Below are positions 9,074 to 18,913 of a DNA stretch of 43,583 nt, piece by piece. Source of the DNA: an uncultured Anderseniella sp. (lineage in GTDB: Bacteria > Pseudomonadota > Alphaproteobacteria > Rhizobiales > Aestuariivirgaceae); assembly GCA_938039915.1 (NCBI GenBank), contig CALHUA010000227.1:1-43583 (forward strand), written 5' to 3'. Position numbers and translations under genes: made by a program. The stretch's first letter is position 1; each line of letters begins with the position of its first letter. Under the pieces are notes generated by a model, which worked only from the letters and a program-made list of their open reading frames with translations, did not search any database and had not been told where the DNA came from.

Positions 9074-10126
9074 ATGGAACTTTCTCATGTCTCCACCAGC
9101 GCGCTTTACAACAACGTGAAACTCACCCTGCAGCGTTCGCAGGTTGAGCTTGCCCAGCGACAAACTGAAGTCACAACGGGCCGTCACGCGGATGTCAATC
9201 TGGCGCTGGGGCCGAGGTCCGGAGGCCCGATTACCCTGCGGGCAGAGCAGGCTCGCCTGGACGGTATCCTGAATTCCAACGCTCTGGTTGCTACCCGTCT
9301 TGACCTTATTCAGTCTTCTGTTGCGGCCGTCACCGCCAGCGCCCAGTCAATAGTTTCCAGTTTGACCACTGCGCTCGGTTCCCAAGGCACGGCAGGTATC
9401 GCAATCGAGGAGACGGCAACACAGTTTCAGAACTTCACGACGATCATGAATTCCTCCGCCAATGGCCAGTACCTGTTTGCCGGGGTGAACACTGACGTGA
9501 AACCCATGGCAGACTTTATCGGCGACCCGGCTGGCACCGCGCGAACTGCGATCAACACTGCCTTCGTAACTGAATTCGGGTTTCCGCCCGACAACCCGGC
9601 CGTAACGACAATTACGGCTGCAGCCATGGAAGCGTTCATCGACGGTGCATTTGCCGCGGTTTTCGAGGATGATGTTCAATGGAGCGCGGCATGGTCGTCT
9701 GCCGAAGACAAAAACATAAGCAGTCGTATCGGTCCCAATCTCAAGGTTGAGACAGGCATCAACGCCAACGAAACTGGTGTCCGCTCAATAGCGGCCGCAA
9801 TGACCATGGTGTCGGGCCTGGGCGGAGAGGCCCTCAATGGCGAAACGCTGGCTGTTGTTTTTGACAAGGCCTTGTCCAAGGTGGCCGAAGGCATGGCCAG
9901 CCTGAACGATGCCAGCGGACGGCTTGGACTGGTTCAGCAGCAAATATCAGAACAGAACGATGTCATGACGATCCGCAAGAGAATTAGCGAAAGTTATGTC
10001 GCAGCGCTTGAAGGCGTTGATGCCTTCGAGGCCGCCTCCCGGGTGAATCAACTCACCACCCAGATCGAAACCTCTTATTCACTCACCGCCCGGCTGCAAT
10101 CGCTGAGCCTGCTCAACTACGTCTGA
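9074..10126 (+). CDS. flgL: Flagellar hook-associated protein FlgL
   Basis: Flagellin-like N- and C-termini (LYNNVKLTLQRSQVELAQRQTEVTTGRHAD; RVNQLTTQIETSYSLTARLQSLSLLNYV); follows flgK. Confidence 0.92.
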   Translation: MELSHVSTSALYNNVKLTLQRSQVELAQRQTEVTTGRHADVNLALGPRSGGPITLRAEQARLDGILNSNALVATRLDLIQSSVAAVTASAQSIVSSLTTALGSQGTAGIAIEETATQFQNFTTIMNSSANGQYLFAGVNTDVKPMADFIGDPAGTARTAINTAFVTEFGFPPDNPAVTTITAAAMEAFIDGAFAAVFEDDVQWSAAWSSAEDKNISSRIGPNLKVETGINANETGVRSIAAAMTMVSGLGGEALNGETLAVVFDKALSKVAEGMASLNDASGRLGLVQQQISEQNDVMTIRKRISESYVAALEGVDAFEAASRVNQLTTQIETSYSLTARLQSLSLLNYV

Positions 10127-10160
10127 AAATTCACATCAAGAATAGGTTGTTTTTTGATCC

Positions 10161-10508
10161 ATGTACTCAAACTCATACTCCGAGACCTCTGTAGATTGTG
10201 AAACCCAGGCAAGAGGGGCTGAGGCGGAAGCCCTCGGCCGGTCGATGGAGCTCCTGGAAATTGCACAATCCAAGGGGGGCAGGTCGACCGAGGCTGCGGA
10301 AGCCCTGCACATCACCCGCCAGCTCTGGTGCATGCTGGTAGAGGATCTCGGCAATAAGGAAAATCATTTGCCGCCGGAATTGCGCGCCAGTCTCATCTCA
10401 ATAGGCATCTGGGTCATCAAGGAATGTGAGGCCATTCGCCAGGGCGACAGTGAAAACTTCAAGGGCATCATGGATGTCACCCAGATGATCAAGGAGGGCT
10501 TGTCTTGA
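10161..10508 (+). CDS. flaF: Flagellar biosynthesis regulator FlaF
   Basis: MYSNSYSETSVDCETQARGAEAEALGRSMELLEIAQ...ALHITRQLWCMLVEDLG; adjacent to flbT. Confidence 0.9.
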   Translation: MYSNSYSETSVDCETQARGAEAEALGRSMELLEIAQSKGGRSTEAAEALHITRQLWCMLVEDLGNKENHLPPELRASLISIGIWVIKECEAIRQGDSENFKGIMDVTQMIKEGLS

Positions 10509-10975
10509 GTTCGAGTTTCAAGTTGGCCGTGCAGGCCAACCAGAAAGTATTCATCAACGGGGCAGTCATCCGGGTCGATCGCAAGGTCGGTATCGAGTTT
10601 CTGAACAATGTTACGTTCCTGCTCGGATCCCACGTGCTGCAACCTGAAGACGTCACCACGCCATTGCGGCAGCTGTATTTCGTCGTGCAGAGCATGCTCA
10701 TTGATCCGGCCAACCGGCCCAACATCATGCAGCTTTACCGCGGCATGTCGTCGGCGATGCTGGGCGCGTACCAGGATCCTCAAATTCAGCATGGTCTGAA
10801 GATCGCAGACAGCGAGGTCATGAGCGAAAGAGATTATGACGCGCTGCGCTCGCTGAAGGGGCTTTTTCATCTGGAAGCTGAAACCTACGCCGGCACCTTC
10901 TCATCGCTCGGATTGCTTGCTGCCGACCAGGCAAACGAGACTGTAGCCAATTCAATGGCTTCAAGGAAAGGATAG
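10505..10975 (+). CDS. flbT: Flagellin biosynthesis repressor FlbT (TTG start overlapping flaF stop)
   Basis: Sequence FKLAVQANQKVFINGAVIRVDRKVGIEFLNNVTFLLGSHVLQPEDVTTPLRQLYFVVQ is FlbT-like; TTGA overlap with flaF at 10505-10508. Confidence 0.9.
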   Translation: MSSSFKLAVQANQKVFINGAVIRVDRKVGIEFLNNVTFLLGSHVLQPEDVTTPLRQLYFVVQSMLIDPANRPNIMQLYRGMSSAMLGAYQDPQIQHGLKIADSEVMSERDYDALRSLKGLFHLEAETYAGTFSSLGLLAADQANETVANSMASRKG

Positions 10976-10980
10976 ACACA

Positions 10981-11382
10981 ATGGAAATCAACGGAACCAA
11001 CCCGGTAACCGGAACCTCTTCATCACAGACAGCCAGTACCCCGACACCGACTACGGTGGACTATGATGCATTCCTTCAATTGCTGGTAACCCAGATGCGA
11101 AATCAGGACCCGACAAATCCGACTGATTCCGCAGAGTATCTGTCCCAGCTGGCGTCATTCTCATCGGTTGAACAGCAATTGCAGAGTAATGCCAAACTGG
11201 ACTCCTTGTTGAGCACGATGGCATTTGGACAGGGCGCGGGTCTGATTGGCCGGTCTGTCGCCAGCAGTGACGGGCAGACAACCGGCACGGTCGTGAGCAT
11301 CAGCCAGGTCGCAGGGCAGACAACCGTCAATCTGGACAGCGGCACATCGCTCAATGTCACCGATATCTCAACTGTGGGGTGA
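10981..11382 (+). CDS. flgD: Flagellar hook assembly protein FlgD (short form)
   Basis: DYDAFLQLLVTQMRNQDPTNPTDSAEYLSQLASFSSVEQQLQSNAKL; 133 aa. Confidence 0.93.
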   Translation: MEINGTNPVTGTSSSQTASTPTPTTVDYDAFLQLLVTQMRNQDPTNPTDSAEYLSQLASFSSVEQQLQSNAKLDSLLSTMAFGQGAGLIGRSVASSDGQTTGTVVSISQVAGQTTVNLDSGTSLNVTDISTVG

Positions 11383-11388
11383 GCAGGT

Positions 11389-11658
11389 TTGAACGAGGTA
11401 GATGCGCTCGAGCTCATTCAGGCAGCCATCTGGACCGTGATTGTGGCATCGGGTCCGGTCATCGGATCGACGATGATCGTCGGGGTCGGCATTGGCCTGT
11501 TGCAGGCGCTGACCCAGGTTCAGGAAATCACGCTTACCTTTGTTCCAAAGATCGTGGTGGTTCTGGTGGTCATCATTTTTTCCGCGCCCTTCATTGGCAG
11601 CCAGATGCAAACCCTTACCCAGCTCACCTATGGCCGAATTGAAACCGGCTTCAATTAG
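11389..11658 (+). CDS. fliQ: Flagellar export protein FliQ (TTG start)
   Basis: NEVDALELIQAAIWTVIVASGPVIGSTMIVGVGIGLLQALTQVQEITLTFVPKIVVVLVVI. Confidence 0.95.
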   Translation: MNEVDALELIQAAIWTVIVASGPVIGSTMIVGVGIGLLQALTQVQEITLTFVPKIVVVLVVIIFSAPFIGSQMQTLTQLTYGRIETGFN

Positions 11659-11730
11659 CAATCGCGGACGACGGTTGCGGCCGGAGGGAGTTGGCTCCAC
11701 GGGCTTGTTGTTCCTTTTCAGATTGCAAAC

Positions 11731-13821
11731 ATGACAAATCAGTACAAGACACATGAGCTCACTCTCCTGACTTCGCCGAAAAGCGATGTCGGCCTGGCCA
11801 TTGGTGTCACGATTATTCTGTCGACACTGTTCCTGCCGGTCCCGGCGGTATTGATAGATCTTGGTCTGGCGTTCTCAATTGCCCTGTCGGTTGTGATTCT
11901 GATGGTTGCCTTGTGGATCAAGAAGCCGCTGGACTTTTCCGCCTTCCCGACAATTTTGCTGATTGCGACGATGTTGCGATTGTCTTTGAACATCGCAACC
12001 ACGCGGCTCATCCTGTCCGATGGCGCCAGTGGAACGACCGCTGCCGGCTTCATCATCAGTGGTTTTGCAGAACTGATAATGAGCAATGACTTCGTTATTG
12101 GTGTGATCGTGTTCATCATACTGATCACGGTGAATTTCATGGTCATCACCAAGGGCGCGACGCGAATTGCCGAAGTGGGGGCCCGCTTTACTCTGGACGC
12201 AATCCCCGGCAAGCAGATGGCGATTGACGCTGACCTGTCTGCAGGTCTGATTGATGACAAGGAAGCCCAGCGACGGCGCATGGAGCTGGAGGAAGAAAGC
12301 TCATTCTTCGGCGCCATGGACGGTGCCTCCAAGTTCGTGCGAGGAGATGCGGTTGCAGGGTTGATCATTACGGCTGTCAATATATTCGGCGGTATCGTGA
12401 TCGGTGTGACGAGGCATGACCTGCAGCTCGCCGAAGCCGCAGATATTTTCACCAAACTGTCTGTTGGTGACGGCCTGGTTTCCCAGATACCGGCTCTGAT
12501 CGTGTCGCTGGCCGCTGGTCTTCTGGTATCCAAGGGCGGCACCCGCGGGTCTGCCGAAGAAGCCCTCATGGGCCAGATTGTACGGTATCCGAAAGCACTC
12601 GGCGTTTCCGCCATGTTGATGGGCGCGCTGGCGCTCATGCCGGGTTTGCCGTTTCTGCCGTTCATGGTTCTGGGGGGGATTCTTGGCAGTATCGCCTACA
12701 TCCTGCCACTACGCCTGAAGCGACAGGTCGACGAACGGCAAATGGAAGAAAATCGGGTAAATGAGGAAAAACAGCTGGAGAAGGAAGGCTCCATACAAAA
12801 CCAGCTCAAGACTGCCGAGATAGAACTCTGTCTGGGAAAACACCTGTCTGCGAAGCTTGCCGCTCCCGGTGGCGAGCTGGCAACAAGGGTCGCAAAGATG
12901 CGGCGCAGGTTTGCAAAGGAATACGGATTTGTCGTGCCTGAGATAAAGGTAAGCGATGATATTGAACTGGGGCAGAGCAATTACCTGATCAAGATACACG
13001 GAACACCTGCGGATCGCGGGCAGCTTCACCTTGGCCAGATGCTCATTATTCTGGATCAGAATCAGGATCACGATTTCCCCGGAGACGAAGTGCTGGAGCC
13101 GGCATTCGGAATGCGGGCCATGTGGCTTCCCAATGTTCTTGCCAAGGAAGCAGCCCGTGAGGGTCTTCAGACAATTGATCCTCTTTCAGTGTTGTTGACG
13201 CATCTGAGTGAAATCATTCGCTCTAACCTCGGGCAGTTGTTTTCATTCAAGGATCAGCAGGCGCTGGTTGACAATCTGGAGCCTGCCTACCGCAAATTGT
13301 TTGACGATATCAGTCCGTCCCACATAACCAATTCCGGACTGCTGGCCATATTGAAACTGCTTCTCAACGAGCGGGTATCGATCCGCAACATGAACCAGAT
13401 CCTCGAGGCGGTTGCCGAGGTCGTCGCCTATACCCGAAAATCCGAGCTCATCCTGGAACAGGTCCGCAACAGGCTCGCACCGCAGATCTGCGGAGACCTG
13501 GCAACCGACGGTGCTTTGAACGTGCTTCGGTTGGGTGAAAAGTGGGAAATGCTGTTTCACAAGGCCTTGCGCCGCGATGCAAAGGGTGAAGTTGTGCAGT
13601 TCGACATCGATCCGCCACACATTGAAGAATTTTGCGCCGACCTTAAATCCAAAGCTGCAAGCCTGCAGGACAAGGGGTGCCGGTTTGCCCTGGTGACCGC
13701 ACCTGAAGCCAGAACCTATGTCCGGATGATAACCGAGCGGTTGTTCCCCGCACTGCCGGTCTTGTCTCAGGTCGAGATCGCCCGCAATGTCCAGACTGAC
13801 ACGGTAGACAGTCTGTCCTGA
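11731..13821 (+). CDS. flhA: Flagellar export protein FlhA
   Basis: Full-length FlhA: multiple TM helices; [34 protein letters not shown] signature. Confidence 0.97.
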   Translation: MTNQYKTHELTLLTSPKSDVGLAIGVTIILSTLFLPVPAVLIDLGLAFSIALSVVILMVALWIKKPLDFSAFPTILLIATMLRLSLNIATTRLILSDGASGTTAAGFIISGFAELIMSNDFVIGVIVFIILITVNFMVITKGATRIAEVGARFTLDAIPGKQMAIDADLSAGLIDDKEAQRRRMELEEESSFFGAMDGASKFVRGDAVAGLIITAVNIFGGIVIGVTRHDLQLAEAADIFTKLSVGDGLVSQIPALIVSLAAGLLVSKGGTRGSAEEALMGQIVRYPKALGVSAMLMGALALMPGLPFLPFMVLGGILGSIAYILPLRLKRQVDERQMEENRVNEEKQLEKEGSIQNQLKTAEIELCLGKHLSAKLAAPGGELATRVAKMRRRFAKEYGFVVPEIKVSDDIELGQSNYLIKIHGTPADRGQLHLGQMLIILDQNQDHDFPGDEVLEPAFGMRAMWLPNVLAKEAAREGLQTIDPLSVLLTHLSEIIRSNLGQLFSFKDQQALVDNLEPAYRKLFDDISPSHITNSGLLAILKLLLNERVSIRNMNQILEAVAEVVAYTRKSELILEQVRNRLAPQICGDLATDGALNVLRLGEKWEMLFHKALRRDAKGEVVQFDIDPPHIEEFCADLKSKAASLQDKGCRFALVTAPEARTYVRMITERLFPALPVLSQVEIARNVQTDTVDSLS

Positions 13822-14573
13822 TGGCCCTGCAGGCGACAGATATAAACATGGCAATTCTGATTTTCTGCCGGCTTGGAACCTGCCTGATGATCATGCCGGG
13901 ACTATCGAGCATGCGGGTTCCCATGCGTGTCCGGCTGCTGATTGCCCTGATGCTTTCAATAACCCTGGTGCCGCTGGAACCGGGCGGCCTGCGCGCTCTT
14001 GCAAGCGCTGCCCGATCTTCAGACTTCCTGCAGTATGTGGTCACGGAGTGCCTGATTGGCGGTTTTATCGGTTTCCTGGGCCGTCTCTATTTTGGTGCAT
14101 TGCAGTTTGCCGCAACTGCTGCAGCGAACTTTATCGGGTTGGGACAGATATCGGGATTGCAGGTCGTGGATGCGGATCCGGTTCCCCAGTTGGCGACGAT
14201 AATGTCGTTGGCGGCAACCATGTTGATGTTCCTGCTCGACCTGCACTGGGAGGTCATTCGGGCACTGTTGGCGTCCTATACGGCCATGCCGCCCTCGACC
14301 GGTTTTGATCAGGAACTTGCCATCATCTCGATCATTGAGGGAGCAGGCAGAGCCTTTCTGCTCACACTTCGAATAACGTCGCCATTTCTCGTTTACGCCA
14401 TCGTGGTCAATGTTGCCGTAGGGGTCAGCAACAAGTTGCAACCCAACATGCCGGTGTTCTTTGTTTCGATGCCGTTTGTCATATTTGGAGGATTACTGCT
14501 GACCTATTTCACCCTTCCGGAAATGCTGGTGCTGTTCGAAGATTATTTTGCCAACTGGTTACGCAATGGCTAG
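13821..14573 (+). CDS. fliR: Flagellar export protein FliR
   Basis: Hydrophobic ~250 aa; ...MPGLSSMRVPMRVRLLIALMLSITLVP...; follows flhA. Confidence 0.93.
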   Translation: MALQATDINMAILIFCRLGTCLMIMPGLSSMRVPMRVRLLIALMLSITLVPLEPGGLRALASAARSSDFLQYVVTECLIGGFIGFLGRLYFGALQFAATAAANFIGLGQISGLQVVDADPVPQLATIMSLAATMLMFLLDLHWEVIRALLASYTAMPPSTGFDQELAIISIIEGAGRAFLLTLRITSPFLVYAIVVNVAVGVSNKLQPNMPVFFVSMPFVIFGGLLLTYFTLPEMLVLFEDYFANWLRNG

Positions 14574-14973
14574 GAGATCAGACAGAGTCCAGCGGACCAA
14601 CCGTCTCGTCAAACTTCAGCAGGCGCTGCGCGACCTGGAAGAGGGCAGGCGGGTAATTCTGCAAAATGAGCTGGAAAATCTTCAGCAGCGTGAGAGGCAG
14701 GCGCTGGGGCAGTTATCCGGCGGGCAGGACAGCGTTATGTCCGGCGGTATCTTGCTGGGCGACATGTTGCGTTCCTACGTGCATAGACAATCCATCATCG
14801 GCAACCTTCTGGAAAACCAGCACGAAATGGTGCGCGAGCGCGCAGCCCGCCTTGAGCTGGTACAGGCACAACACACAGATGCCGTGCGTTCAATGGTATC
14901 CGGCAAGCAGGAAACAGACAGGGATGAGGTCTCCGAAACCAGCGTTTTGCGCGCAAGCCTCCCGAAAGCTTGA
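14566..14973 (+). CDS. Small coiled-coil protein, FliJ-like (flagellar export)
   Basis: Start ATG overlaps fliR stop (ATGGCTAG); MARRSDRVQRTNRLVKLQQALRDLEEGRRVILQNELENLQQRERQALGQL, charged coiled-coil composition. Confidence 0.6.
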   Translation: MARRSDRVQRTNRLVKLQQALRDLEEGRRVILQNELENLQQRERQALGQLSGGQDSVMSGGILLGDMLRSYVHRQSIIGNLLENQHEMVRERAARLELVQAQHTDAVRSMVSGKQETDRDEVSETSVLRASLPKA

Positions 14974-15039
14974 TGGAGTACTGTAACGCTCGACGGAAAG
15001 TTTTGATGTGATCGGTGTTGTAAAACTGGAGGCGTAAAT

Positions 15040-15744
15040 ATGAATATTGGTAGTGGAATCGACCTGATCGCGGGCGTTATCAAAAACGCTGATCCTGGCA
15101 GAATGAAACAGGCCACCGTCCGATTGAATTCTGTCGCAAACCCTTCACCAACCATCCAGCTTGCGAATGACGTGGGCCGGCAGCATTCCTCAGGCGTGCG
15201 CATTGAAGCAGCCAGTTTCGTGCAGGTGCTGGACCGGGCGTCGGAGCCGAGAGTCAAACAGAACTTCAACATTGTTCGAACTGCGGCCACACCGGTCGAC
15301 AGTGCTCATGCACAGCACAGTGCATCGCGGATCAACCCATCCGGCAGGACGGCCGTGGACTCACCTGAACTGGAGGCTGCAAAAAAGGTTGAGGGGTTCT
15401 TTCTGCAGCAGATGTTGCAGTTCATCCTGCCTAAGGACACGTCTGCTGAAGGCAGTGCTGCGATGTCCACTGACAGGGCACGGACGCAGATGGCAACAGT
15501 TCTGGGGCAACAGCTTGCAGAAACCGGAACATTGGGTATAGCCAGCCAGATCGCGCCGGCACCGGCTGCAGCAGCCGGTGAAGCCCCCGTTGCGAAGCCC
15601 GCGTCTTTTGCCAGAAGTTCTGAAGCTGGCAATGGCCATCTCGATCTGAACTTTGCAACTATGCTCGGTTCGATTCAGAGCTTTCTTTCACTCCTCGGTG
15701 AAGAACGCGAAAGCCGCGAAAGACTGCCTGCAACGGACCGGTAA
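15040..15744 (+). CDS. Rod-binding protein, FlgJ N-terminal-domain/CheL-like
   Basis: LEAAKKVEGFFLQQMLQFILPKDTSAEGSAAMSTDRARTQMATVLGQQLAETGTLGIASQI resembles the rod-binding domain; no muramidase domain. Confidence 0.75.
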   Translation: MNIGSGIDLIAGVIKNADPGRMKQATVRLNSVANPSPTIQLANDVGRQHSSGVRIEAASFVQVLDRASEPRVKQNFNIVRTAATPVDSAHAQHSASRINPSGRTAVDSPELEAAKKVEGFFLQQMLQFILPKDTSAEGSAAMSTDRARTQMATVLGQQLAETGTLGIASQIAPAPAAAAGEAPVAKPASFARSSEAGNGHLDLNFATMLGSIQSFLSLLGEERESRERLPATDR

Positions 15745-15786
15745 AGCGGTGTGCAACCAACTCATCAATGTAATGGAAGAAACACA

Positions 15787-16227
15787 ATGCAACCTTCAAC
15801 CGGCATTGAATACAACAGAGAAGCAGCTGCCAAAGTAGGCCGTATCAACTCAGGTACAATTTTGCCAGTAGCTATCAGGGAATCGGCGGCAACCCAGGTT
15901 TCGGCAATCATGCGCGTGGCAACGGGGCTGCGTAAAATTCTGGAAGAAGAAGTTGAGCTGCTCAACAAGGACCCGTTGGCCGACATTTCCGAAATCACCA
16001 ACAGCAAGACGCTGTATCTGCTGGAACTGTCCCGGATGACCCGTCGGATGGGTGAACTGCCGGTTGATCAGGCGGTACATAGCCAGATCATGGAACTGCG
16101 TCAGGCGCTCAGTCTGAACGGAGACGCCTTGAAAGTTCATCTTGAGGCATCGCGCAGTGTTTCCGAGACCATCAAGAAAGCCATTCGCGATGAGGAATCC
16201 GACGGCACGTACACAGTGGGCCTATAG
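15787..16227 (+). CDS. FlgN-like flagellar export chaperone / conserved flagellar-locus protein
   Basis: Helical ~146 aa: VSAIMRVATGLRKILEEEVELLNKDPLADISEITNSKTLYLLELSRMTRRMG. ATG 15787 preferred over 15751. Confidence 0.55.
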   Translation: MQPSTGIEYNREAAAKVGRINSGTILPVAIRESAATQVSAIMRVATGLRKILEEEVELLNKDPLADISEITNSKTLYLLELSRMTRRMGELPVDQAVHSQIMELRQALSLNGDALKVHLEASRSVSETIKKAIRDEESDGTYTVGL

Positions 16228-16232
16228 CTCCA

Positions 16233-16703
16233 ATGGTGCGATATCTGATCGTCGGTGTATGGGCAATCCTGATAGCCATTGGTGGGGTTTACGGTGGTTT
16301 GATGTGGTCATCAAACAACGCATTGAATGCCAAGGAAGACGAGTTCCTGCCGGGTCTCGATTACGTGAAAACCGACACAATCACAGTGCCGATAGTCAGG
16401 GACAACAAGGTCCAGGGCTATGTTCTGGCCCAGTTGGTCTACACCGTGGATGCCCACCAGAAACAAGCACTGCCGGTCCCGCTTGATGTGTTTCTGCTGG
16501 ATGAGGCATTCCGTACCATCTACGGCAGCACAGTCATAGATTTTGAGAAGCTTGAAAAGTATGACCTCACGGAGTTCACCGCAGGTATTCTGAAAAACGT
16601 GAACAGCCGTTTCAAGTCTCAGCTGGTGCATGAAGTTCTTATTGAACAGTTGAATTTCATCACCATGGACATGGTGCGCAACAAGCTGGTGCAAAGACAC
16701 TGA
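16233..16703 (+). CDS. Single-TM periplasmic protein at flagellar locus, possibly FliL-like
   Basis: One N-terminal TM (YLIVGVWAILIAIGGVYGGLMW); C-terminal VHEVLIEQLNFITMDMVRNKLV. Family not certain. Confidence 0.5.
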   Translation: MVRYLIVGVWAILIAIGGVYGGLMWSSNNALNAKEDEFLPGLDYVKTDTITVPIVRDNKVQGYVLAQLVYTVDAHQKQALPVPLDVFLLDEAFRTIYGSTVIDFEKLEKYDLTEFTAGILKNVNSRFKSQLVHEVLIEQLNFITMDMVRNKLVQRH

Positions 16704-16754
16704 CCTCGCCCTGGGGCAACAGGACAATGTGGGTTCACCTGAACCGGAATATTT

Positions 16755-18233
16755 CTATGATTTCGGAACCCGGTCCAGTTGCTGTCCGTCCACAAGCAAT
16801 GCAGACAGATGCGCGAAAGCATCCTCGATCCTCGGGGAGTTTGGATGCTGGATCAGACCGGCGTACAGCCTGGGAACCAACTCGACACACTCATCAAGTT
16901 CGCGATCGGTTCCTTGTTTGTATCCACCGATGGAGCGAATATCCCGGCTGTCTTCATACCGCTCGATCATCGACCTCAACTTGATGATGAGCTTCCGTTC
17001 TTCTGCACTCCACAAGGTGTCGGCCAGTCGGGAAATTGACGTCAGAAGGTCTATGGCGGGATACCTGCCTTCCTGGGCCACCTTGCGGTCCAGCACAACA
17101 TGACCGTCCAGAATGCCGCGAAGCGTGTCGGACACGGGCTCTTCGGTATTGTCCCCGTCAACCAGCACCGAGAATATGCCGGTGATGGACCCTTCATCAC
17201 CGGTGCCGGGTCCGGCCCGTTCCAGGAGCTGGGCGATCTCTGCGAAGGTGCTTGGCGGATATCCTCTGGATACCGGTAGTTCGCCGGCGCTCAGCGCAAC
17301 ATCACGGCAAGCATGAGCATACCTGGTGATCGAGTCTACAATCAGCAGAACACTCTGGCCGGCACTGCTGAAATATTCCGCAATGGTCATGGCTGTGCGC
17401 GGCGCCAGGCGCCGGCGCAATGCGCTTTCATCGCTTGTCGCAACAACAACGACGGTTCGTTGTAGATTGTCGCCCAATGCATCTTCTATGAACTCGCGTA
17501 CTTCCCGGCCACGTTCGCCAACCAGAACAACGACAATCGTGTCAAACCCGTCCGTTTTGGAAAACATCGACATGAGCGTTGATTTGCCAACGCCTGATCC
17601 GGCAAACAAACCCATCCTCTGGCCGGCGCATACCGGTGTGAACAGATCAACAGCAAGTATCCCGGTCGTTACCATCTTTCCCACCCGATTGCGCCTCAGG
17701 GGCGGTGGAGACGCTGCCTTGACCGGCAAGGCGCGTGCTCCGTCCTGCAGTGTGCCCAACTCGTCAATCGGCTTTGCAAACGCGTCAATGATGCGTCCCT
17801 TCCAGCTTTGATCGGGATAGATCAGGTGCTGCCCGCGCACGATAACCCGCGCCCCGATCTTGCAGGGCAAGTCATCGCCGAAAAGCTTGATCGTCACCTG
17901 TTGCGGCTGGATCGATACGATTTCACCAAGCGTAATGGCGGTGTCGCCGCCAATTTCAACATGATCGCCAAGCTGGGCAATTGTTGAAAGCCCGGTGGCA
18001 AAAACCTGCGAAGCCTCGATGCTGCAAATCTTGCCACTGGCTTTGATGCAACTGCTTTGACGCGCAGCGTTGAGCGTGGCTGCCAATCGGTCCAGACGTT
18101 CCGCGCCGGTGTGCGGTGGTCTGCTGATACCGGCCACAGCTGGTCGGTCCTGTGTCTGAACTGATGGATCGCTCAATTCGGAATGCTCACGAAACTCCGC
18201 CAATGTCTCTGATGGCATCTCGTCTTGCGTCAT
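16755..18233 (-). CDS. fliI: Flagellar export ATPase FliI
   Basis: Walker A GLFAGSGVGKSTLMSMFSK; VVVLVGERGREVREFIED; SVLLIVDSITRYAHACRDVALSAGELPVSRGYPPSTFAEIAQLLERAG. Confidence 0.96.
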   Translation of the reverse strand: MTQDEMPSETLAEFREHSELSDPSVQTQDRPAVAGISRPPHTGAERLDRLAATLNAARQSSCIKASGKICSIEASQVFATGLSTIAQLGDHVEIGGDTAITLGEIVSIQPQQVTIKLFGDDLPCKIGARVIVRGQHLIYPDQSWKGRIIDAFAKPIDELGTLQDGARALPVKAASPPPLRRNRVGKMVTTGILAVDLFTPVCAGQRMGLFAGSGVGKSTLMSMFSKTDGFDTIVVVLVGERGREVREFIEDALGDNLQRTVVVVATSDESALRRRLAPRTAMTIAEYFSSAGQSVLLIVDSITRYAHACRDVALSAGELPVSRGYPPSTFAEIAQLLERAGPGTGDEGSITGIFSVLVDGDNTEEPVSDTLRGILDGHVVLDRKVAQEGRYPAIDLLTSISRLADTLWSAEERKLIIKLRSMIERYEDSRDIRSIGGYKQGTDRELDECVELVPRLYAGLIQHPNSPRIEDAFAHLSALLVDGQQLDRVPKS

Positions 18234-18912
18234 TTACTTTCTTGATCATTTCCGTGACTGCCTCAAATGCCCTCGATACGGTGATCAGGTCGGTAATCTC
18301 GCCTACGCCGTTGACATTGGAGCGCTCAACGAATCCCTGGTGAACACTCGCTCTGGACCCCTCAAGTATGGGGACAGCGGGTTGCTGGGCCACGACGGAC
18401 GAGTTGTCGAGGCGATCAAGGCGGACATTGTCCGGAAACTCGTATAGACCCACGCCGCCAATTCGGCGGCCGGCCTGTCGAATTTCTCCATTCTGCGCAA
18501 TTGAGGGCGGGCCTGCATTAGGGTTGAGGAGCAGGGGTGCCCCACCGGGATCAAGCACATTATAGCCGTTCAGGGTCTGCAATTCACCGGTTGGGGTAAT
18601 CTGCATCCGGCCATCCTTTGTATAGGCCAGCCCTGCAGGCGTTTGTATCGCCAGCCAGGCATTGCCCTTGATTGCCAGGTCCAGCGGATTGTCGCTTTGT
18701 ATGAACGCACCGGTCTTTGCGGACAGGTAGCTTTCTCCGTGATTTGCGAAATGGACCGGATTGTTGGTGGTCCGGCTGACCAGGCTGTCAAACTTGATCT
18801 GCTCCGCCCGGAAGCCCGCCGTGTTGGTGTTGGCCACATTGTCGGCAATCGTGTCCAGCCGTCTTTGCAGCGCCAATTGGGCTGAAATCGCTACATCAAT
18901 AGTTACACTCAT
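18187..18912 (-). CDS. flgF: Flagellar basal-body rod protein FlgF
   Basis: DVAISAQLALQRRLDTIADNVANTNTAGFRAEQIKFDSLVS; C-terminal SNVNGVGEITDLITVSRAFEAVTEMIKKVND. Confidence 0.93.
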   Translation of the reverse strand: MSVTIDVAISAQLALQRRLDTIADNVANTNTAGFRAEQIKFDSLVSRTTNNPVHFANHGESYLSAKTGAFIQSDNPLDLAIKGNAWLAIQTPAGLAYTKDGRMQITPTGELQTLNGYNVLDPGGAPLLLNPNAGPPSIAQNGEIRQAGRRIGGVGLYEFPDNVRLDRLDNSSVVAQQPAVPILEGSRASVHQGFVERSNVNGVGEITDLITVSRAFEAVTEMIKKVNDARRDAIRDIGGVS

Positions 18913-18913
18913 A

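Noticed and set aside
11739-12665. 308-aa minus-strand ORF inside flhA
   Set aside because: Antisense to highly conserved FlhA; Ser/Arg/Thr/Pro-rich shadow translation without domain signature.
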